From contig CM037777.1 in NCBI GenBank assembly GCA_021229015.1, forward strand, positions 65,379,946 to 65,443,945: a DNA stretch of 64,000 nt, read 5' to 3'. The notes under the pieces are model-generated. The model saw only the letters and a list, made by a program, of their open reading frames with translations, was not told the origin of the DNA and did no database searches. Positions within the stretch are counted from its first letter, which is position 1; every line of letters begins with the position of its first letter. Shown here in pieces: positions 1 to 11,100 of the stretch. Origin of the DNA: Solen grandis. Lineage: Eukaryota; Mollusca; Bivalvia; Adapedonta; Solenidae. Both the position numbers and the translations under genes were made by a program.

Positions 1-603
1 TTTTGAGTAGATGTTAAACATATTTATTTAGACAATTTCTATTTTTTTCCTTTCATTTTTATCCCCTTTTTGGGGGGAGGGGGGTGGGGGCACTTTTTAT
101 ACACATTTCTTCTATCTTTAACTGTATTTGATTAATTCAACTGAATATTGAAATGACTGAATTGGTAAATATCTGGCTGCAATAGACCATGGCACGCAAA
201 CCTTGCACCAAACGGAGCATGATCATGTTCAGTTATTTGCTAGAACGTTCTTTGAACATGCAATGATCTAAATTGAAGGAATAAATTAATTTAAAATTAC
301 ATTCTACAGTGTTTATTTCGTACATAATTTCTAATATATGAACTCATTTTTATGTTTTATTGTAATTGTATCTTTAAAAGTTTTGCGATATAAATCATGA
401 ATATTGTATGCACATGTAAGCTAGATCGTGCAATCATCGAACTCTTCCAACTATAACTAGACACCGTCATATGCAGAAATCATAACCGTAATGTAGAACG
501 AAAATTCTATATGTGTAGGAAACATGCCAACATTCACACAATTCCAATTAATGCAGGAGTTCGCATGCCCGTGGTAGGTCTTCATTAGCAAAGATAATAA
601 TAA
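1..603. other. No gene seen; AT-rich flank
   Basis: No open frame, RNA gene or recognised repeat stands out. The only notable composition is a G-rich tract around 69-89. The stretch ends at the first hairpin-CTAG terminus. Confidence 0.5.
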
Positions 604-644
604 CTAGATTTCGCTTGTTCTGAACAAACGACAGGGCTTTCTGC
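604..644 (-). repeat. Hairpin-CTAG element end (1)
   Basis: Read on the minus strand this is a hairpin, a few bases, then CTAG (plus positions 604-607) followed by T. The nine-base arms TCGCTTGTT and AACAAACGA pair with one mismatch around loop CTG. The inner flank is the shared GGGCTTTCTGC. The layout matches a Helitron 3' end, as inferred from structure alone. Confidence 0.6.
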
Positions 645-985
645 TCTACAAACCATATCAAACCTAATCAGATTCATTTATTTATCCTTACATTTATCAT
701 CTGTGAAAAAATGAAGAAAATCTGTCCGTAGAGCGCAAACTAATATTGATATCAGATGAAATCTGTGACGTCAAATGATGTCATATAAAAATGAAAGTCA
801 TCGCATTCAAAGGAGACTATAGAGCTTTACTTCCTGGTATAACTTCAAGATGCTTGCTCTTCAAAAACTGTCTTTAAAATGAACCTCAATAATTCTCAAA
901 AGTAATTTCCCACAAGGTCGGAAATATTACTATTTCTAAAGGTTCCTTTCCTACCAAATAATATATATATTATTTTTTATAGATT
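645..985 (-). mobile_element. Hairpin-CTAG element body, single core remnant
   Basis: This follows terminus 1. It contains the phrase 'CTGTGAAAAAATGAAG' and TGACGTCAAATGATGTCAT near 767-783, which mark the core unit. A diverged reverse-complement copy lies near 25,230-25,560, sharing the GGTAGGAAAGGAACCTT stretch and the TGAGGTTCATTTTAAAG stretch. No coding potential is seen. Confidence 0.55.
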
Positions 986-1201
986 TTTTTTGCTGAATTT
1001 AAAGCTAGGATAGAGCATTTAGCATATCATAACAGCACACTATAGCTGTAACGTAACAAAAATAAAAGTGGGAACAATATTCGGGACCAACTGCAGAGGC
1101 AGAGGAAAACTTTTTTTTCAGAAATTCTTTTTTTCCATGTTACTGTCTTATATTATGTTATATTTTACAAACCCCGGGGGTTTTTCCAATTTTTAAACCT
1201 T

Positions 1202-1329
1202 AAAAAAAAAAAAAAAAAAAAAAGCAAGAATTTAAAAAAATTCATGCAGTTAGTTTTTTCAAAGATGTGTAATTAATATTAAACTATAAATACTCATCTT
1301 AACCGTACTTGCAAAAAAAAAAAAAAAAA
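1202..1329. repeat. Two poly-A runs
   Basis: There are A-runs at 1202-1224 (23 A) and 1313-1329 (17 A) within superfamily fragments that also contain the recurrent phrase ACCAACTGCAGAGG (1087 and, varied, 1346). They may be degraded retroposon tails or simple replication-slippage tracts. Confidence 0.6.
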
Positions 1330-1406
1330 TAAAAAAAATAATTTGGACCACCTGCAGAGGTGCTTGAAAGAACGGTTTTACTTAATTTACTTAAATCTTA
1401 ATTCTC

Positions 1407-2220
1407 GCATCGTGCTCAAGGTGAGGTATTAGGATCAGTTTGCATCCGTCGTCGTCCGTCGTCAACAACTTGCTTCAAACGACATATCATCTGAAACCGC
1501 TTACTTGAAATTGATTAAATTTGGCATGGATAATCCTTGGGTGAACATCCACAAACGTTGCCAAATAAACTTGATCCATGCAGAGCTCCATTATTTTTAA
1601 AAATTTTAAAAATCATCTCCTCTGAAACCAATGGCCAGAATTTAACTTCCTTTGGCACAAATAGTCACCTTATAGTCATCTACCATAATTGCTCAGTTGA
1701 TTCCTTAAAACATGAGGCCCCCATGGGGTTGGCAAGTTACCTATATAGAAAACTAAAAAGAAAATAATCTTCTCTGAAACCAATGGTCAGAATTTAACCT
1801 ACTTTGGAACATATGGTCACCTCATGACTGTCTTACATAATTGCTTAAATATAGTTGATCCCTTCAAAAATGAGCCCCCCCCCCCCCCACACACACACGG
1901 GGTTGGTCAGTTTCCTTTTATACTCTATATAGAATATCACCTCTGAAACCAATGGTCAGAATTTAATTTCATTTGGCACATAACGTCACCTATTTTTTCT
2001 TTGCAATATTTGCTAAAATGAAGAAAAATGAGGTCCCACTGCGTTGGTTTTAGTTTCTTATGGGAGATATTCAATATTCTATTTTAATACTCTAGATATA
2101 GAGTATTGATTAACTCCCGTTATTAAATTCATTGTGTCACCTGCTGTAAGTAGAGGTGACACATAGGGATTACTTTTCCGTCGTCTGTCTGTCCGTCCGC
2201 CATCTGTCAGTTCGTCACTT
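1407..2220. mobile_element. Core-repeat element with CGTCGTC tracts
   Basis: A CGTCGTCCGTCGTC tract at about 1448-1463 is followed by three diverged units of about 150-170 bp. Each begins TCTGAAACCAATGG (near 1620, 1772 and 1941). A perfect 10-bp stem TGTGTCACCT/AGGTGACACA (2133-2142 with 2154-2163) follows, then a second CCGTCGTCTGTCTGTCC tract. This terminal hairpin, internal tandem core and GACG-type microsatellite arrangement is typical of DINE/Helentron-like non-autonomous elements. The family assignment is inferred. Confidence 0.5.
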
Positions 2221-2816
2221 TTTTAATCACGCTTCAGTAGGGAATTGGGTTAAATGTCAAAAGGGCTGTGCTAAGAATATATACCTGAATAAAAGGTTGA
2301 GTTTTGGATTTGCCTTTCTATCTTTTGTAAGTATTTTTTCGTAATATTTGACATAATAGCCCATGGTTCTTTACTGTCATTACATGGATTTGATCCTTAA
2401 AAAATAAATTCTGCTGATGGTTGGCTAGTTCTTATTTATTTCCAACAGTACATTTGCTTTATGTTCAAACCCATCTGCAACGGCTTTTGAGATATAAACA
2501 GTAAAACCTCAACAAAAACAAAAAAAATATTCATGTCAATTACTACTTCCCGACTAATATTTTTGTATTAAAGGTCCTATTATTGAAATCAGTTTACCAT
2601 TAGAACTGCATTACATCAAGCTATAAATAATGTTGTTCTTTTTTCAAATACTAATAATTTCTTAGATAGAAGTAATTAAATTATTCGGACCAACTGCAGA
2701 GGTTAATTAAAGAACGGTTTTAATTAATTCTTATTGTTCATGTAACTTCTTTATATCATGTTCTATTTGAAATAAAAGAAAAAAGTAAACGAAAAAAAAA
2801 AAAAAATGAAAAACAA
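2221..2816. repeat. Diverged superfamily fragment
   Basis: It contains CGGACCAACTGCAGAGG followed by AAAGAACGGTTTTAA near 2685-2725, phrases shared with 1347 and with the 375-bp tandem at 43 kb. No gene is seen. Confidence 0.4.
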
Positions 2817-4110
2817 GAGGGCCAAGATGGCCCTGTGTCGCTCACCTGAGTAAGATGGCTTTGTTAAGCATAATGACAAAAGATCTGGCATCTAAAGTGT
2901 TTTTCTAACATTTGACTGAGTGACCTACATTTTGATCCTACCTGAATTTGCACTCAACTGGGAATTCATGCAGTCATCATTCATATCATTTTAATGAAGG
3001 CTGGGACAAAAATGTAGGCCTCTAGAGTGTTCACAAGATTTTTCTAAAGTTTGCCATATTGACCTACTTTTTGACCCTATGTTGCCCAGTTTTGAATTCG
3101 TCCGACATTTGATATAAACAAACATTCTGACTAAGTTACATTAAGGTTAGTCTAAAACTGTGGTCTCTAAAGTGTTCACAAGGTTTTCCTAAGATTTGAC
3201 CTGGTGACCTTGTTTTTCACCCTAAGTCACACAATTTCAGACTCATCCAATATAGCACGTAGACGAACATCCTGACCAAACTAACAAGGTTTTTCTAAGA
3301 TTTTCTTAGATTTGACCTAGTCACCTAGCTTTTGACACAACATGACCCATTTTTAAGGACATCCGACATAGCATAAAGACAAACATCCTGGCAAAGTTTC
3401 ATGAAAATTGAGACAAAAATGTGGCCTCAAGCATGTTCACAAGCTTTTTCTAAGATTTGACCTGGTGACCTAGTTTTTGACCCCACGTGACCCAATTTCA
3501 ACTCTTCGAAATATCATGTAGACAAACATCCTGACTAAGTTTCATGAAGATTTGGCCAAAACTGTGGCCTCTAGAGTGTTCACAAAGTTTTTTCTACGAT
3601 TTGACCTGGTGACCTAGTTTTTGACCCCGCGTGACCCAATTTCGAACTCTTTCGAAATATCATGTAGACAAACATCCTGACTAAGTTTCATGAAGATTTG
3701 GCCAAAACTGTGGCCTGTAGAGTGTTCACAAATTTTTTCTAAGATTTGACCAAGTGACCTAGTTTTTGACCCCACATGACCCACTTTTGAACTCATCCGA
3801 GAAATCATGTAGATAAACATCCTGACCAAGTTTCATGAAGATTGGACTAAAACTGTGGCCTCTAGAGTGTTCACAAGGGTTTTCTAAGATTTGACCTGGT
3901 GACCTAGTTTTTGACCCCACATGACCCACTTTTGAACTCATCCGAGATATCATGTAGACAAACATCCTGACTAAGTTTCATGAAGATTGGACCAAAACTG
4001 TGGCCTCTAGAGTGTTCACAAGCAATTTTTGACGACGGACGACGGACGACGCACGACGGACAAAAGGCGATCAAAAAAGCTCACCAGAGCACAAGTGCTC
4101 AGGTGAGCTA
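2817..4110 (+). mobile_element. DINE/pearl-like element, long copy
   Basis: The element opens GAGGGCCAAGATGGCCC and has exact subterminal inverted repeats GCTCACCTGAG (2840-2850) and CTCAGGTGAGC (4098-4108). The middle holds about six core units of some 145 bp; the phrase TTTGACCTGGTGACCTAG and variants recurs near 3196, 3311, 3458, 3600, 3744 and 3890. A (GACGACG)n tract lies at about 4030-4062. Just inside the right end is a 6-bp stem GAGCAC/GTGCTC (4087-4100). This layout is known for DINE-1/Helentron and bivalve pearl elements. It has no coding capacity. The related short copy is at 42,357-42,964. Confidence 0.7.
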
Positions 4111-4129
4111 AAAAAACCCCGAAAAAACA

Positions 4130-6689
4130 ACAACAATAAAACTAGGCACCATTTGAAAGTCCTTCAGACTTCCAACATTCCACATGCTATATATGGGGAC
4201 GTATCTTTAATCTCAAACCTCGAGAAAACGGCAAATATCGGCAAAAATATGTTCAAGTTTTTTTTTTCTCTCCCTATAATTTCATGACCCAAATCTTTTA
4301 AAAATAAACACCAATATAACAGCCAGGAATCGTTCTGCTAGTTATGTTAAAACACAAATTTACAAAAATCAATAATTCACATATAAATCACATATTCAAA
4401 AATGGCCGTGCTTCAGTTATCGGCTTTTAAAATAACATTGTCCTAAACTTTCAGCAACCTATTGAAATAACAACATGAAAAGGGAAGAAGAAAATGATAA
4501 TAACAATAATAAGAATAATAACGAATGATAGGACTTTGTGCTAAAATTGTCAAATGTAAAGATTAATTAATACCGTTAGAAAGAATATATATTAACTTCC
4601 ATACCTTTTACTTTTTTTTTCATATGAAATTCTCATGCATGAACTTTGTGAAATAAGCCATATGGCAAAAATAATGAATAAATCTTTATTTTAGTATTCT
4701 AGGTACGAAAATAAATGTCCTGACAATCCCTACAATTCAGTTGCAGCATATTTGGGTCTAATTTTATAGGTTTTCAAAATATAAGCAACTAAACTTAAAT
4801 TCTGCATATCAAAATTCTTTTTTAATTTATTTTCGTGTACAGCCGCGGGAATAAATTCGTGAGTTAAATTTCAATAACGCTTGTACATACGGTCAAGACG
4901 CCTGTATTACATGAAGTTCCTCCATTTGGCCCTTTTAGTTAACGGACAAATTAGCTTGCAGCATCTTGAACGGATGACATGTATTGATCATTTTGTTTTA
5001 AACGTCTACACTTAAACACGCTCATGGTATCTCAAGCTGGCAATTAAATTACATTGTACTATAACATGTATTTTCACATAACTTATCATTTATCATAAAT
5101 TTAGAATATAGGTTGTACAACATTTATCGGTTGGTGCAATAATAAAGTCGGGAAATTGCAATGTTTCAACAACGGTCTAAATGACATGTGTAAAACGCTC
5201 AAATTGGGTAACGCAATGCTGCAACTGATATGTATAAGTAACGTAAATAAAATGAGTTTACACAACATTAAATAATTGTCAACACTTGTTTAGCTAGTAA
5301 TATCAATATGATATAAGTAAAAAGTTCTTGCAATTTATACATATCTGTAAACTTACATTTTCCGAAAATGCTTCAATTAAGGTGAAAGCAAACGTAGGAT
5401 ATTTTCCGAAAATTCTTACAATTGGGTTTAAATTCGTATTGTTGATGTTACTTCCTTATACTTTAATCAATTACAAAAATCTAGGTACCAAACTATGTTT
5501 TTTTAAAATTCTCTACATCTCACTCGCTTAATGTGTGCTCTTATTTTCAATGATTTTTAAGATATAAGCTTTTTAACCTTGACATAACGGCAAAATCGCT
5601 GAAATTCTGCATGTTTAAAGTCTTATTTTTGATGTAACTTCCTTATACTTTGATCAATTTCAAAACTTTAGGTACCAAAATAATTCTCCACATTTCATAC
5701 TCTTTATATATAGGAATATTTTCAATATTTTTTGAGATTCATGCTCTTAAACATCGAGAAAACTGCAAAAATCACCAAAGCTATATGCACGAATTTCGTT
5801 TTTTCCCCATAACTCAATGAATCTTAGGTCAATCACTAAACAAAAGAACGGCCAAACATTGCTCTACAAATAATATCCATCATCATACTTTCGAAAATCA
5901 AAGGTTTTCGAGAAACAAACTGTTAAACACACGGAGGGTTACCAAATTTTCGTTTTTCCGCCATAACTCAACCGATTCAACCCCGATCATCAAAACCGAA
6001 TATCATCTGAAAGGTCTTTCTTAGCACTACAAATTATACGCATAGAGTCTCGATAGAATATTTACCGTTTTTGAGATATTTAAGAATGAAGAAAAACCCG
6101 ATAGTTGATATATGGCCTTGACCTTTGGGATTTTCCGAAAACGGAAGAGACATGGCTCTAAAGAATCTTATACTGCATCTTCAGTCAAAATTTCAATCAA
6201 ATCATACAAAAATAGAGCGTAAAAACCGTTTAGTTTTATAACGTAAGTTTTATAAGCATTATGACGTCATGTGAAGTCATATGACTTCATCTTAAAGAAG
6301 ACTGGAGACTTAAATATTGTCAACATATCAGCTTTCTTACTTATCTGGAAGCGGTTTTATACGTATTTGAATTTTGACGTCAAATGTTTAAATCTTGGAT
6401 TGGCTTTTCGAATTTGAAGAACAGACACCGGGATGCACATCTAGAGCCTAACATACACATTCTGTGAAATTTTGATGAAAATCGGTCCAGAAACAATGAC
6501 TGTAGACCGCGTAAAATGTTTTGTAGACAACGTCAAGTGTGACGTTATATGACGTCATAGGCATATGAAAATCATTTATATCAAAATTTCAGCATCTGAA
6601 GTATATGCCATTAAATTTTCATCGTCCTTGGACTATTGCAAGATATAGAAATTAGAGCGTAGAAAAGAAGAAAATAATAATAATAATAA
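4130..6689 (-). mobile_element. Superfamily element, long body
   Basis: This long, relatively uninterrupted copy can be used as reference for the inverted copy at 21,038-23,230 and the interrupted copy at 35,630-40,530. Landmarks include ACAGCCGCGGGAATAAA near 4840, the phrase TTCAACAACGGTCTAAATGACA near 5165, ACATTTTCCGAAAATG near 5355, a nuclear-receptor/kappa-B-like cluster at 6113-6151, and TGACGTCA-type motifs at 6260-6290 and 6530-6560. It ends in an (AAT)n tail at 6672-6688 directly before the next terminus. No gene is seen. Confidence 0.6.
6113..6151 (+). promoter_or_regulatory. Composite motif cluster in repeat
   Basis: In order there is CCTTGACCTTTG (direct AGGTCA-like half sites on the other strand), GGGATTTTCC at 6127-6136 (fits the kappa-B consensus GGGRNNYYCC) and an ETS-like CGGAAG. 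The cluster recurs in other copies. Whether any factor binds it is unknown. Confidence 0.35.
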
Positions 6690-6731
6690 CTAGATTTCGT
6701 TTCTCCCGAACAAACGATAGGTCTTTCTGTT
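6690..6731 (-). repeat. Hairpin-CTAG element end (2)
   Basis: CTAG lies at 6690-6693. The stem TCGTTT (6697-6702) pairs with AAACGA (6712-6717), then comes the degenerate inner flank GGTCTTTCTG. An (AAT)n tail of the neighbouring element abuts it. Confidence 0.6.
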
Positions 6732-6734
6732 CTA

Positions 6735-7350
6735 ATGACCTAAATGTCATTGTGACCTTGACCTTTGTCTTCATTACCTCAAAATCATAGGTGTCATATA
6801 CAGGCCGTGTGTAATGTCCCTATCAAGTTTCACAGACATAGGCTTATTTCTTCTCAAGTAATAAATAAAAACAAATATTTTATATTAAGTTTCACTTTGA
6901 TCTTGACATTTGACCTAATGACCTCAGAATTTAAAAAGGGTCGTGAACTTGCCATGGACAATGTCCATAACAAGTTTTACAAACTTAGGCTTATTCATTC
7001 TCAAGGAATTCGGCGGACAAGGAATTTTATATTAAATGTCACTGTGACCTTGACTTTTGATCGAATGGCCTCAAAATCAATAGGGGTCTTCACTGACAAT
7101 GAGCAATTTCCCTTCTAAGTTTCAAAAACCTCAATTTATTGTGCGGACAACGACTTTACACTAAGTGTCAATGTAACCTTGACCTTTGACGTAATGACCT
7201 CAAAATCAATTGTGATCATCCACTATCCATATCAACCTCTCATCTGAGTATGAAGACAGCACACATATTAGTTATCAAGTTATTGAGTGGACATTGATAT
7301 GGCTAACGGACGGACACATGGACAAGTGCCTTATCATAATAAGGGCGTAT
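6735..7350 (+). mobile_element. Core-repeat element, about 148-bp units
   Basis: Four units start with TGTCAnTGTGACCTTGACC-type sequence near 6741, 6889, 7037 and 7167, giving spacings of about 148, 148 and 130 bp. A GACGGACACATGGAC tract follows at about 7308-7324. The core-plus-microsatellite plan resembles the 2.8-kb element although the sequence differs. The 117-residue open frame across it (6765-7118) translates repeat units and is not a gene. Confidence 0.55.
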
Positions 7351-7439
7351 TGCTAAACTTGGCATTGTAAGAAAGCTCTTACAATATCAATTATTTCACT
7401 TTCTTATTATGTTCACCTATCTGTAATGGCTTTTTATGT

Positions 7440-8590
7440 ATAGATAACTAAAGGACCACTGCATAAGTGCATGAATATATCGTTTATTTTCTTTTTTTTC
7501 TTGTGACCTCATAAGATGATGTCCAATTTCAAAAACCTAAGTACCGTTAGAAAGGTCTTCAAATTCCCTACATTTCACATGGTTTATGTATGGATGTATC
7601 TTTATCACTTTTAAGATATGAATAGTTTACCTCAAGAAAACTGCAAAAATCGGTAAAAATATGTTCATGTCATTTTGAATTCGCACTTAAACTTTATGAA
7701 TCATAGGCCAATCTTTAAAATTTAAACACTTTATAAATGGCAAAGGATCGTTTTTCAGATTATATTCATACCCTAATTTGCAAAAATCAATGTTTATTTT
7801 AGATATAAGCAGTTAAATGCACTTGGGGTAACACTATTTTCGTTTTTTCTCAACTGATTCAACCCCGATCATCAAAAACTTTATATCATCTGGGAGGTCT
7901 TTCAGAGCTCTACAAATTATACCCATAGTGTCTAGATAGAATATTTATCCTTTTTGAGATATTAAAGGCCGAAGAAAAAAAACGATAACTGAAATATGAC
8001 CTTAACCTTTGTGATTTTCCGGAAACAGATATCACAATATTCGACGGGACACTAAGTTGCACATTAATTGAAAGTTACGTGTAAATCGGTCAAGAAATAA
8101 AGCCTGCAGGGCCTTAAAACTAATTATTTAAAATGCAAAATTGCATACGTCAGTTATCATGGAATACAAAGAAGATCTCAAAACACATATGCTGTCCAAA
8201 CTTCACGAGACTTTGAAACACGGATATATATTTTTATGACCAAAGTTCGAATCTCGATTTTGACATAAAATCTCAAACTAATGGAATTTTGAAAAAAATC
8301 AAGAATGTGTGCACATCTACATCCCAACTTACACCTTCTGTTAAAATATCAAGTCAATCGGACCAATATTGACGGCTTCAGTGCATGAACCAAATTTGGT
8401 AGCTTATTTAAGTTGTGACGTCAAATGACGTTATATGAAGATGAAAATTGTTGCATTCAAAAGGGCCAAAGTAACTCGGATTACTGTTAAAATTTCATGC
8501 TGCTGGTTTATTGGCAACCTGTTTTAATTTGAACCTCAAAGGAGGAAAAAAATAAAAATGAGAAAAAATATAACAAACCCAATAGTATTT
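7440..8590 (-). mobile_element. Superfamily element fragment
   Basis: It carries GTACCGTTAGAAAGGTCTTC, the AACTGATTCAACCCCGATCATC phrase, CCTTAACCTTTGTGATTTTCCGG, and the TGACGTCAAATGACG pair near 8416-8430. Its right part (about 8000-8530) is repeated at about 8790-9360, roughly 820 bp downstream. Confidence 0.5.
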
Positions 8591-8760
8591 TCTGTTTGAG
8601 GCAGAAAGCCCTAATAATGAAAAACAGAACAAAAATAATAGGTCTTTCTACTGAGACAGAAAGCCTTAATAAGAAAAAAACATAACAAACCCAATAGGCT
8701 TGAGGCAGAAAGCCCTAATAAAATTTTGAAGAAAGCCGTAATAATAAAGGCAACATGCTT
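8591..8760. repeat. Cluster of three degenerate inverted junctions
   Basis: The phrases CAAACCCAATAG and GGCAGAAAGCCCTAATAA recur three times in about 150 bp, each forming an imperfect inverted repeat of the AGGNCTTTCTGCC / GGCAGAAAGNCCT type. This is the same arrangement as the perfect hairpin at 58,465-58,496. Confidence 0.5.
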
Positions 8761-8789
8761 ATCGGTCCTGGTGTATACTATTGCGATTT

Positions 8790-9373
8790 TCCTGAAACGG
8801 AGGTCACCATGCATGGTGGGACATGAGGTTGCACATTAATTGAATGTAACATGCCAATCCGTCAAAAAATCAAGCCTGCAGGTCCTAAAAGCCGCAAATT
8901 TCGAAAGCAAAATTTCTTATCACAGTGTGACGTCAAATGCCGTCACACGATGCCAGTTGTCAAATAATACAAAGAAAACCTCAGAACACATATGCTTTCC
9001 GTTTTTCACGCTTCTAACTCATCAGGAGCTTTGTTACTCGAAATTATATTTTTATGACCAAAGTTCGAATCTCGATTTTGACATAAAATCTCAAACTAAT
9101 AGAATTTTGAAAATTCAAGAATGTATGCACATCTACATCCCAACTTACACCTTCTGTTAAAATATCAAGTCAATCGGACCAATATTGACGGCTGCAGAGT
9201 GCGAACCAAATTTGGTAGCTTATTTGAATTGTGACGTCTAATGACGTCATATGAAGATGAAATATGTTGCATTCAAAAAGGCCATGGACACTCTGATAAC
9301 TGTAATAATTTTATGCTGCTGGTTAATTGGCAACCTGTTTTAATTTAAACCTCAAAAGGAGGAAAAATAATAA
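8790..9373 (-). mobile_element. Superfamily element fragment, duplicate of 8.0-8.5 kb
   Basis: The stretch beginning TTTTTATGACCAAAGTTCGA near 9049 matches that near 8229 with few changes, including the downstream ATATTGACGGCT and TGACGTC pair. The tail is a poly-A/AAT stretch just before terminus 3. Confidence 0.55.
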
Positions 9374-9413
9374 CTAGATTTCATTCGTTGATACGAATGA
9401 TGGGACTTTCTGC
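9374..9413 (-). repeat. Hairpin-CTAG element end (3)
   Basis: CTAG is at 9374-9377. TCATTCGT (9381-9388) pairs perfectly with ACGAATGA (9393-9400) around loop TGAT. GGGACTTTCTGC follows. Confidence 0.7.
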
Positions 9414-11061
9414 TACATTTGACAAACAGTAAAAGCGAAAATAGTTAAAGGATATCAAATTCCTTCTTTTAAATTATTTTTGTGGGACCAAATCATTTTT
9501 TTTTTATTAATTTCATTTAACTTGGCCTATTTTTATAATCTATGTAACAAAACAAATTCATTGAAATATGCTTACAATTCGATTGTCACATAATTCGGTC
9601 TACCTTTAGAGGTTTTCAAGATATAAGCAATGATTGAACTTATTTTTTTTTCTTAAATGCAAGTGACATTGTTCCATAGGATCAAATGCTGCACCTTCAG
9701 TAAGAATTCATGCAAAAAAAAATTAAAAAAATAAGGCATACAGGTCTTAAAAACCGGTTTATGTCAACAACAAAAAAATAAACTTTGGACTTATAAGGTC
9801 ATATGACGTTCATCTTCTCAGAATGTAAAGAAGACTTGAAGACTTATACTGAAATTTGACGTCAATGCTTCTGATTTTGGATTAGCCATAAAATCTTTGC
9901 TTTTTCGACTTTGGAGAAACGGCCACGGTTTGGCACAACTAGAGGGTAACATACACATTCTGTGAAATTATGATGAAAATCCGTCAAGAAATAATTACTG
10001 TAGAAAGCGTCAACTTTGATGTCATATGACGTCATAGACATAAGAAAATCAATGAAATGAAATATTCATTAGCTTAAATATATACAGTAAATTTTCATGC
10101 TCCTGGGACCTTTGCAATATATAGAAACTAACGCGTAGATATCAGAAATTCTTTTTAACCTTATGACGTTATATGACCTCAAATGACGTTTGTCCTCACA
10201 TAACAGAAAGACGGCTTAGAGACTAATATTCAGTCCAAATATCAGCATTCTAAGTCATCTGGAAGCGATTTTATACGTATTTGAAATTTGACGACAATGG
10301 TTCGAATCTTGGATTTGCCATAGAACTTTGTCTTTTCGAATTTGGAAAAACGGACACCGGGATGCACAACTTCAGCGTAACATACACAAGTTGTGAGATT
10401 TTTATGAAAATCGATCCTGAAATTATGGCTATAGACCGCGTACAAACATTTTTAGACGACGTCTAGTTTCACGTCAAAACACGTCATAGCCATATGAAAA
10501 TCATTTAAATACAATATGTTCTTTCTGAACATAAGCTATTAAATTTTCAAGGTGATCGGACGTTATGAAAATATAGAAGTTAACATGTTAAAAATTAGAA
10601 ATTACTTTTCACCTCATGACGTCATATGACGTTCATCTTCAGAGAATGTAAAGAAATTCTAGAGACTTATATTCTGTACAAATATCAGCTTTCTAGCTCA
10701 TCTGGAAGCGATTTTATACGCATTTGAAATTTGATGTCAATGGTTCGAATCTTGGATACGCCAAAGAACCATTGCCTTTTCGAATTTTGAAAAACGGACA
10801 CAACTACATCGTAACATACACAGTATGTGAAATTTTGATGAAAATCGGTCTAAAAATGATGAATGTAGACCGCGTACAGACTTTTTCACCTGACGTCAAA
10901 TCTGACGTTATATGACGTCATATGAATATGAAATTCATTGCATCCGGAAGCTCATGGTTTGAAATATATGCCATAAATTTTTCATTTTACTGAGTCAATG
11001 GCAACACATCGTAATTAACACAAATATAAGAGGAAGAAAAAAAGAATAATAAGAAGAATAA
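9374..11061 (-). mobile_element. Hairpin-CTAG element with about 2.5 core units
   Basis: A left segment with CATTGTTCCATAGGATCAAATGC (9671-9693) is followed by core units whose GGTTCGAATCTTGGAT landmark falls near 10,300 and 10,741 (spacing about 441 bp), then an (A/G)-rich AAT tail at about 11,028-11,060. TGACGTCA-type palindromes occur several times per unit. No coding sequence is seen. This is the first of four head-to-tail elements. Confidence 0.6.
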
Positions 11062-11100
11062 CTAGATTTCGTTTGCACGGCAAACGATAGGACTTTCTGC
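11062..11100 (-). repeat. Hairpin-CTAG element end (4)
   Basis: CTAG is at 11,062-11,065. CGTTTGC (11,070-11,076) pairs perfectly with GCAAACG (11,080-11,086) around loop ACG. GATAGGACTTTCTGC follows. Confidence 0.75.

Noticed and set aside
6765..7118. 117-residue plus-strand frame
   Set aside because: It lies across three 148-bp repeat units whose phrases explain its internal similarity (LILTFDLM and LTFDRM). It is not a gene.
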